Assembly: GCA_004379165.1 (NCBI GenBank)
Contig: NKXK01000018.1
Span: 50,184 to 114,183, forward strand
Length of the DNA: 64,000 nt
DNA from: Rhodocyclaceae bacterium
GTDB taxonomy: Bacteria; Pseudomonadota; Gammaproteobacteria; Burkholderiales; Rhodocyclaceae
Reading direction: 5' to 3'
Shown here: positions 59,486 to 64,000 of the stretch, piece after piece
Numbering within the stretch: the stretch's first letter is position 1
Layout: each line of letters begins with the position of its first letter
Notes under the pieces: generated by a model
Seen by the model: the letters and a program-made list of their open reading frames with translations, nothing else
What the model was told of the DNA's origin: nothing
Database searches by the model: none
Made by a program: the position numbers and the translations under genes

Positions 59486-60136
59486 ATGCTAGGCCCTCTC
59501 GCTCGCGCAGCACATCACCTCTACCGGTACTTTGCTGGATTCCTGCTCATCCTGTTCATCCTTTGGGGTGGTTGGCATGTCAAAGGGCAACTTGCCGACC
59601 TAAGCGACAAAGAGAGCTTGCATCAATACCTGCTCGACAAAGGTGCGGAACTGAGCAAAGACATCTCTGCTGCAAAGGAAGAGACAGTCAAATCGGCGAT
59701 TTCTTGGAAAAGAGCCACAAATGACGAGTTAGCTCGTCAAATTTCTCAACTGAGTGCGGAAATCGAGCAGAAGACTAGCGAGGTGTTGGCGCTAGACAAC
59801 ATAGCCAATGCTATCAACCCGACCCGGCAGCTCGAAATTGCCCGCCTAAATGCGGAAATTGCCTTGGCAACCCAAAAGCGAGACTACCTTCTCCGTATCA
59901 AGGAATATCGGCTGGGCCAAACCGAGTGCAGTCGAATAACCAACAACTGTGAAACCATCCGCCAGCGGCACGTGTTCGACTTCTCGTCCTATCAGCAGAC
60001 GGTTACCCAGCTTGTTCCCCTTCAGGAGAGTTGGCAGGCCCAGTACAACGCGTTATCCCATGAGTACAGTCTCCGGAAAAATCTCGAAGAACGGCGGGAT
60101 GCGCTGGCACTTAAAACCCAAGGCCATAAAGTGTAG
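59486..60136 (+). CDS. Hypothetical membrane-anchored coiled-coil protein, truncated by the IS481 insertion
   Basis: This 216-residue frame has one N-terminal membrane helix (FAGFLLILFILWGGWHV) followed by long coiled-coil segments (for example SQLSAEIEQKTSEVLALDN and IARLNAEIALATQKRDYLLRIKEY). No domain is recognised. The stop codon TAG (60134-60136) lies inside the left inverted repeat of the IS481 element that begins at 60132, so the native C-terminus is not preserved. The neighbourhood suggests an accessory gene cassette. Confidence 0.7.
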   Translation: MLGPLARAAHHLYRYFAGFLLILFILWGGWHVKGQLADLSDKESLHQYLLDKGAELSKDISAAKEETVKSAISWKRATNDELARQISQLSAEIEQKTSEVLALDNIANAINPTRQLEIARLNAEIALATQKRDYLLRIKEYRLGQTECSRITNNCETIRQRHVFDFSSYQQTVTQLVPLQESWQAQYNALSHEYSLRKNLEERRDALALKTQGHKV

Positions 60137-61346
60137 AAGTCGCGACCCGATCTGACAGTTCCCCGTTTTGACGGTGCCTGATTGTCAGATCGAATTGAGG
60201 TTGGTGACTTTCTCGTTCCACGCCTCCTTTCCTGCGATCAGGGTTTGCAGAGGCGTGCGTCCGCAGCACATCTTACCCTGATGGGTTCGCTCGTTGTTGT
60301 AGTAGGCCAGCCAGGCATCGAGGTCGGTCTGTAGCTCGTCCAGCGACAGATAAAGCTTCCGGCGGAACGCCACCTGATAAAACTCCTGCAAGATGGTTTT
60401 GTGGAAACGTTCGCAGATGCCGTTCGTCTGTGGATGCCGCGCCTTGGTCTTGGTGTGTTCAATGTCGTTCAAGGCCAAGTAGAGCTGGTAGTCATGGGTT
60501 TCCGGCTTGCCGCAATACTCCGTGCCGCGGTCGGTCAGCATGCGGATGACACCCATGTCGTGCTCCTCGAAGAACGGCAATACTCGGTCATTCAACAGGT
60601 CAGCAGCGGTGATCGGTGTCTTGGTCGTGTAGAGCTTGGCCTTGGCAACTTTGCTGTAAGTATCGACGAAGGTCTGCTGGTAGATCCGGCCAACGCCCTT
60701 GATGGTCCCGACGTAAAAGGTGTCCTGCGATCCGAGATAGCCAGGATGGGCGGTTTCGATCTCGCCATGGGCCAAGTCGTCATCCTGCTTTCTCTCCAGC
60801 GCCGCCACCTGGGCATCGGTCAGCAGGATGCCTTGTTCGGCGACCTGTTTCTCCAAAGCCGATAGCCGCTGCTTGAAGGAAGCCAGGTCGTTACGCAGCC
60901 AGATGGAGCGAACGCCAGACGGCGAAACAAAAATACCGCGCTGGCGCAGTTCGTTACTGGTTCGCACTTGCCCATGTGCGGGTTGCTCGGTGGCGTAGGC
61001 AAGAACCGCCGTTTCCGTGGCTTCTTCCACCCGGTTCTTCGGGTTTGGTTTACGCCGGTTGCCATCGAACAGGGCTTCGACGCCACCTTCGGCGACAGCA
61101 TTCTGGTAGCGATAGAAGGTGTCGCGGGACAGGCCCATCACCTTGCAGGCTTTCGATACGTTGCCCAACTCGGTCGCCAGATTCAGCAGGCCGATCTTGT
61201 GACGAATGACATTCTGGTTGAGACTACTCATGGGGTTACTCCTTGGCGCTCTCGCGCGGTTTTGATGAAGATTCGCACCTCTATCAAAACGGGTAACCCC
61301 ACCTCTTGGCAAGGCCCTACTGTCAGATCAAGTCTGAACTTCTACA
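60132..61346 (-). mobile_element. IS481-family insertion sequence, 1215 bp
   Basis: Terminal inverted repeats of 27 bp (60132-60158 and 61320-61346) both start TGTAGAAGT and share GATCTGACAG at the inner end, with five mismatches. The single transposase gene fills the element. The flanks (…CATAAAG and GTTAAGG…) show no obvious target duplication, so one flank has been altered since insertion or the duplication is very short. Confidence 0.88.
60185..61231 (-). CDS. IS481-family transposase
   Basis: A 348-residue transposase. The N-terminal helix-turn-helix is LLNLATELGNVSKACKVMGLSRDTFYRYQNAV. The integrase core has catalytic acidic residues in YVGTIKGVGRIYQQTFVDTYSK (Asp), MLTDRGTEYCG (Asp) and HPQTNGICERFHKTILQEF (Glu). 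AAGGAG precedes the ATG at 61231. The gene is complete, so the element may still be mobile. Confidence 0.93.
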   Translation of the reverse strand: MSSLNQNVIRHKIGLLNLATELGNVSKACKVMGLSRDTFYRYQNAVAEGGVEALFDGNRRKPNPKNRVEEATETAVLAYATEQPAHGQVRTSNELRQRGIFVSPSGVRSIWLRNDLASFKQRLSALEKQVAEQGILLTDAQVAALERKQDDDLAHGEIETAHPGYLGSQDTFYVGTIKGVGRIYQQTFVDTYSKVAKAKLYTTKTPITAADLLNDRVLPFFEEHDMGVIRMLTDRGTEYCGKPETHDYQLYLALNDIEHTKTKARHPQTNGICERFHKTILQEFYQVAFRRKLYLSLDELQTDLDAWLAYYNNERTHQGKMCCGRTPLQTLIAGKEAWNEKVTNLNSI

Positions 61347-61354
61347 GTTAAGGT

Positions 61355-61374
61355 GCTCAACTTTTTTGTTAGGC
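61355..61374 (+). other. attC-like core site next to the IS481 right end
   Basis: GCTCAAC, six bases and GTTAGGC. The second fits the integron core G^TTRRRY and the first the RYYYAAC form. Only the right part of such a site would remain, because IS481 lies 8 bp to the left. The following bases GTCTCA resemble ATCTCA after the core at 63037. Confidence 0.4.
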
Positions 61375-61400
61375 GTCTCACTTACCAAAGAGAACTCTCT

Positions 61401-61982
61401 GTGCGTTTGCTCTCGCTACTCCTCGCCTTTTTCGCCTCGTCTGTCTGTGCCGGAACAATCCAACTGCCGTCCGCATCAGATTCGCCGTCGTCTCGCGCCG
61501 CTCGCCAAGTGGATGAGAGGGCTAACGGTTTTACTGTCGTTCTCCCTGAGGGTTGGGCGCGTCGAACAGATCTGCAAATGCCGGGAGTAGTTTTGATCGT
61601 TCAGGCAACAGCGAAAGAACGGGCCGCAAACTGTAACGTGGTATCCACTTACAACGACCGTCTCCTTGGGTTATCCAACGCTGAATATCTTCAGAGAGCA
61701 TTTCCCGCAGATGACCCTTCGGAACTCTTGGCCTCATACAAAGCCTCTGGGCTGAGTCCGCAGCTATTACGATCAGGGCGCGTCACAATAGCTGGAACAC
61801 AGGCCATGTTCGTAGAATTCAACTTTTTTCGCGGTTCGACCAAGCTACGAACATTCAATGTGCAGTTCTTAGGGAAGGGCTTTCTTTACACGCTCGGATG
61901 CACAGACGTTCCCGAAAGATATTCGAGTTCACTACCGGAATTTGGGCTATTCCTCTCCTCTTTTCGGCCTGTTGAACGATGA
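61401..61982 (+). CDS. Secreted hypothetical protein
   Basis: A 193-residue protein. The GTG start has AAGAGA upstream and opens a clear signal peptide (VRLLSLLLAFFASSVCAG, cleavage near residue 18). The mature part has ANGFTVVLPEGWARRTD and ends FLYTLGCTDVPERYSSSLPEFGLFLSSFRP, a layout like small PsbP- or DUF1795-type lipoprotein-like domains; the family cannot be named with certainty. The gene begins 27 bp after an integron-like core site and is followed by another candidate boundary, so it may be a gene cassette. Confidence 0.65.
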   Translation: MRLLSLLLAFFASSVCAGTIQLPSASDSPSSRAARQVDERANGFTVVLPEGWARRTDLQMPGVVLIVQATAKERAANCNVVSTYNDRLLGLSNAEYLQRAFPADDPSELLASYKASGLSPQLLRSGRVTIAGTQAMFVEFNFFRGSTKLRTFNVQFLGKGFLYTLGCTDVPERYSSSLPEFGLFLSSFRPVER

Positions 61983-62012
61983 TGGCGCGGGGTCACTAAG
62001 AAATCACTAACT

Positions 62013-62024
62013 TAAGCGTTGCAG
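62013..62024 (+). other. Possible cassette boundary TAAGCGTTG
   Basis: TAAGCGTTG is identical to the right end of the attC-like site at 63032-63040, and GTTGCAG occupies the core position. It lies between the secreted-protein gene and the HEPN-like gene. GTTGCAG departs from the GTTRRRY consensus, so this is tentative. Confidence 0.3.
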
Positions 62025-62029
62025 TTTAT

Positions 62030-62662
62030 ATGCCAGCTCATAGCAGGGACGTGATCGAGAAGTTTTTCGGGCTCTGCGATTGGCTATTGCAGGTATGGCA
62101 AATGCAGAAGTTCCTTTTCGATGAGAACCCGAATGAATCTGTCCTCCGCGAACCGCGCTATGCCCATTTCTTTTACCGGCTCCAAGTCGTGCTGCAAGAG
62201 CACTGGTTGCACCAGTTGGCGAAACTTCACGATCCGGCGGTACAAGGTGGCGCAAACGGTCATATCAATCTCTCTCTCGACTACATCATTGAGTACGGCC
62301 AATGGGATGCGCAAACCGAGGCGAAACTCAAAGACCTGAAATCAAGGATGTCCTCCTTGGCAAAGCCAGTCCGGGATGCTCGGAACAAGGTTCTCTCCCA
62401 TAATGACTTGGCGGTTCTTCTAACGTCCAAGGAACTGGGAGCCTTTGATCCGGGTGAAGATGAACAGTACTTCATTAGACTGCGTGAGTTTGCTTCCCTG
62501 GTAACTGAGTCCGCACTGGGGGAGCCGTTCGTCTATGACGATCTTGTCGAGAACGATGTTTCCTCGTTCATGCACGCATTCCTACGTGGCGCCGACGCTA
62601 ACCCTGCGGCGCATAAACGGGGACAGACCACGGTTTTACGTGGTAATCACCACCTGCGGTGA
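62030..62662 (+). CDS. HEPN/AbiU2-like protein, 3' end replaced by repeat sequence
   Basis: A 210-residue mostly helical protein. RNKVLSHNDLAVLL contains the RNxxxxH motif of HEPN ribonucleases, and the order (LQEHWLHQLAKLHDPAVQGG before it) resembles AbiU2-type proteins tied to abortive infection and toxin-antitoxin systems; I cannot confirm this without a profile search. The last 15 residues (KRGQTTVLRGNHHLR) are encoded by the repeated unit that begins at 62615, so the native C-terminus has been lost or fused. No ribosome-binding site is strong. Confidence 0.6.
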   Translation: MPAHSRDVIEKFFGLCDWLLQVWQMQKFLFDENPNESVLREPRYAHFFYRLQVVLQEHWLHQLAKLHDPAVQGGANGHINLSLDYIIEYGQWDAQTEAKLKDLKSRMSSLAKPVRDARNKVLSHNDLAVLLTSKELGAFDPGEDEQYFIRLREFASLVTESALGEPFVYDDLVENDVSSFMHAFLRGADANPAAHKRGQTTVLRGNHHLR

Positions 62663-62933
62663 ACCCGAAAAACATGCAAAAATCGGGCACCTTCTCTTGC
62701 ATTCATGACGATGAACGGACGCCAGCGCTTTTATGCCATACAGGCCGTGATGATCACCTTCTCGCTGTTTACCCACGGCTGGATGGTCTGGCGTGGGTAT
62801 CTTGAGGATGGCCCGTTGTGGGCGGCAGTCTATCTGGTGCTCTTCGTCTATGCCGAGGCTTACTGGGCTTTCCGAAGCCTGATGGCCGATGGCGTGACGC
62901 CCTTTTTCATCTGCAATGCGCTGTGCGCGGCGT
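62615..62933 (+). repeat. Duplicated unit, copy 1 (at least 319 bp)
   Basis: Identical base for base to 63682-64000, where the window ends. It starts AAACGGGGACAGACCACGG, with a hairpin ACCACG/CGTGGT, carries the dispersed CTGCGGTGAACC motif and the small membrane-protein gene. The left limit is sharp: the base before it differs. Confidence 0.95.
62654..62692 (+). repeat. Dispersed CTGCGGTCAACC motif, copy 8
   Basis: CTGCGGTGAACCCGAAAAA, a spacer, then CAAAAATCGGGCACC. It overlaps the stop codon of the HEPN-like frame and ends 13 bp before the next start. Copy 9 is at 63721-63759. Confidence 0.5.
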
Positions 62934-62935
62934 AA
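62705..62935 (+). CDS. Small membrane protein, first copy
   Basis: A 76-residue protein (MTMNGRQRFYAIQAVMITFSLFTHGWMVWRG...) with two to three hydrophobic helices and no recognised domain. It lacks a clear Shine-Dalgarno sequence; a second ATG at 62711 is equally possible. The whole gene is duplicated at 63772. It is followed by GGGGTCAGACCCC and an attC-like segment. Confidence 0.55.
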   Translation: MTMNGRQRFYAIQAVMITFSLFTHGWMVWRGYLEDGPLWAAVYLVLFVYAEAYWAFRSLMADGVTPFFICNALCAA

Positions 62936-62963
62936 TCAATAGGGGTCAGACCCCGTTTTTTCC

Positions 62964-63043
62964 TTCTAACACATCCGGTCGATGTCGCGCTTCGCGCTGG
63001 ACCTCACGCCTGCGGCGTTCGGCTCGTCACCTAAGCGTTGGGC
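62964..63043 (+). other. attC-like recombination site
   Basis: About 80 bp bounded by TTCTAAC on the left and AAGCGTTGGGC on the right, with internal hairpins GCGC/GCGC and ACGCC/GGCGT and the typical segment GGCTCGTCACCTAAGC before the core. The GTTGGGC core fits G^TTRRRY. This resembles the attC sites of cassettes in environmental chromosomal integrons. The toxin stop codon begins 3 bp after it. Confidence 0.55.
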
Positions 63044-63046
63044 ATC

Positions 63047-63301
63047 TCAGTAATGAAATCGCAACTGAGCAATCAACAGATCATCATCTTCAACGCGGTA
63101 CACCATGCGGTGCTCGTCCGTTATGCGGCGTGACCAAAACCCAGATAGCGCATGCTTCAATGCCTCGGGTTTTCCTACCCCCTCGAAAGGTTCGCGTTGC
63201 GTTTCACGGATCAGCTTGTTTATCCGTTCAACCAACCGCTTGTCTTGTTTTTGCCAGTACAGGTAATCCTCCCATGCCTCCTCCGCGAAAATCAGCTTCA
63301 C
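63047..63301 (-). CDS. yoeB: Txe/YoeB-family toxin
   Basis: An 84-residue ribosome-dependent mRNA interferase. It begins MKLIFAEEAWEDYLYWQKQDKRLVERINKLI and ends with RRITDEHRMVYRVEDDDLLIAQLRFHY, including the catalytic glutamate/arginine/histidine positions and the terminal HY of YoeB. The start overlaps the antitoxin end by 4 bp (ATGA). Confidence 0.94.
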   Translation of the reverse strand: MKLIFAEEAWEDYLYWQKQDKRLVERINKLIRETQREPFEGVGKPEALKHALSGFWSRRITDEHRMVYRVEDDDLLIAQLRFHY

Positions 63302-63549
63302 TTTGCCAATTCCCGCTCAACGCCTTTACCAGCGTTCAGTTGCGCTACCGCCGAGAGCAGACGTTTGGCGTTGGCAGGAGTGCGCAAAAGATAGGCTGTT
63401 TCCTCAAGCGCTTTGTAATCTTCGAGCGAGAGCATCACCACGGATTGATCGCCGTTGCGTGTGATAATCAAAGCTTCGTGGTCATTACAAACCCGATCCA
63501 TGATGCCGGCAAGGTTTGCGCGAGCAGTGGTGTAAGTCATAGCATCCAT
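63298..63549 (-). CDS. yefM: YefM/Phd-family antitoxin
   Basis: An 83-residue antitoxin. It starts MDAMTYTTARANLAGIMDRVCNDHEALIITRNGDQSVVMLSLEDYKALEETAYLL, the YefM fold that represses its own promoter and neutralises YoeB with its C-terminal part. GGAG precedes the ATG at 63549. The operator palindrome lies 15 bp upstream. Confidence 0.94.
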   Translation of the reverse strand: MDAMTYTTARANLAGIMDRVCNDHEALIITRNGDQSVVMLSLEDYKALEETAYLLRTPANAKRLLSAVAQLNAGKGVERELAK

Positions 63550-63563
63550 TTTTTATCTCCAAA

Positions 63564-63585
63564 TATGTACAGTAAAGCGTACATA
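63564..63585. promoter_or_regulatory. YefM operator palindrome
   Basis: TATGTAC, eight bases, GTACATA. The left arm continues into TGTACA, the core of known YefM-YoeB operators. It lies just upstream of the antitoxin gene. Confidence 0.7.
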
Positions 63586-63625
63586 CCCAACCGCATCTTG
63601 TCCAGAAAAAGCAATCCGACACGAC

Positions 63626-63632
63626 GCCCAAC
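63626..63632 (+). other. Left core of a truncated attC-like site after the toxin-antitoxin unit
   Basis: GCCCAAC is the exact complement of the core GTTGGGC at 63037-63043, as expected when both belong to one circularised cassette. The rest of the site is cut by the second copy of the duplicated unit beginning at 63682. Confidence 0.4.
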
Positions 63633-63681
63633 CCATCATTCCACCGGATCTGCCCAAAACAAAAACGGACCAAAAACGGCA

Positions 63682-64000
63682 AAACGGGGACAGACCACGG
63701 TTTTACGTGGTAATCACCACCTGCGGTGAACCCGAAAAACATGCAAAAATCGGGCACCTTCTCTTGCATTCATGACGATGAACGGACGCCAGCGCTTTTA
63801 TGCCATACAGGCCGTGATGATCACCTTCTCGCTGTTTACCCACGGCTGGATGGTCTGGCGTGGGTATCTTGAGGATGGCCCGTTGTGGGCGGCAGTCTAT
63901 CTGGTGCTCTTCGTCTATGCCGAGGCTTACTGGGCTTTCCGAAGCCTGATGGCCGATGGCGTGACGCCCTTTTTCATCTGCAATGCGCTGTGCGCGGCGT
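63682..64000 (+). repeat. Duplicated unit, copy 2, running off the window
   Basis: Identical over all 319 visible bases to 62615-62933. The repeat distance is 1067 bp. Confidence 0.95.
63772..64000 (+). CDS. Small membrane protein, second copy, stop codon beyond the window
   Basis: Identical to the gene at 62705 over every visible codon (76 codons); only its last stop-codon bases lie outside the window. The identity implies a recent duplication or ongoing gene conversion. Confidence 0.55.
   Translation, partial: MTMNGRQRFYAIQAVMITFSLFTHGWMVWRGYLEDGPLWAAVYLVLFVYAEAYWAFRSLMADGVTPFFICNALCAA

Noticed and set aside
60120..61360. Target-site duplication of the IS481 element
   Set aside because: The bases flanking 60132 and 61346 were compared and do not match over four or more positions.

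Overview
The window is a GC-rich chromosomal segment of a betaproteobacterium, most probably a member of the Rhodocyclales close to Dechloromonas/Azonexus. Supporting features are the zapB-like/zapA/6S RNA block, the ubiUVT genes for oxygen-independent ubiquinone synthesis, class I PHA synthase, ActP acetate uptake, a methylmalonyl-CoA route for propionate, and a LiuR-type leucine catabolic cluster. The genus is an inference from gene content. No rRNA, tRNA, CRISPR array, phage or replication origin was seen.

Layout. (1) 1-4165, minus strand: scpA-meaB-pccB converts propionyl-CoA to succinyl-CoA, with a divergent GntR/FCD regulator and a palindrome between them. (2) 5.1-9.9 kb: actP with its DUF485 partner, an enoyl-CoA hydratase, a TauE/SafE permease, an EVE-domain protein, 6S RNA, zapA and a zapB-like gene. 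(3) 10.1-16.2 kb: a B12 block (cobalamin riboswitch, TonB receptor, BtuC/BtuD-type ABC genes, cobO, cobB). It supplies the cofactor of the mutase in region 1, and its upstream palindrome shares a 12-bp core with the one in front of scpA. (4) 16.3-22.3 kb: Tim44-like protein, REC-ATPase regulator, a decayed kinase next to an IS630 remnant, ubiUVT, and a MoaD-like gene. (5) 22.4-25.3 kb: phaC and a metallo-beta-lactamase hydrolase. (6) 25.4-43.5 kb: the leucine/isovalerate cluster. A LiuR-like MerR regulator and a matching operator precede a thioesterase, ivd, a GNAT-carbonic anhydrase fusion, thiolase, a second acyl-CoA dehydrogenase, mccB, liuC, mccA and HMG-CoA lyase. Leucine carbon ends as acetyl-CoA and acetoacetate. 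(7) 43.5-57.4 kb: chemoreceptor, M20 hydrolase, rapZ, NusG-II/Gx-transporter pair, ubiX, LON-like protein, PAP2, CBS protein, a binding protein with a hybrid kinase broken by an in-frame amber codon, sbtA-sbtB, and a YccA-type membrane protein.

(8) 57.4-64 kb is accessory DNA with lower GC and many short genes: a gene remnant, a membrane-anchored Mrr-like nuclease, an IS481-family insertion that supplies the stop codon of the gene it hit, a HEPN-like protein, a YefM-YoeB toxin-antitoxin pair, and a unit of at least 319 bp present twice without a difference. Several boundaries carry integron-like core sites (GTTAGGC, GTTGGGC, and TAAGCGTTG twice). The toxin-antitoxin unit is bounded by GTTGGGC and its exact complement GCCCAAC, as expected for a gene cassette. 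My best candidate for something new here is that this is a decaying chromosomal gene-cassette array.

Two further signals are not explained by genes. One is a dispersed motif of about 38 bp (CTGCGGTCAACCCGAAAA, then about five bases, then AAAATCGG) found nine times, mostly within or just beyond the 3' ends of genes. The other is the shared CCATAATTATGG palindrome linking the B12-dependent mutase operon with the B12 uptake operon.
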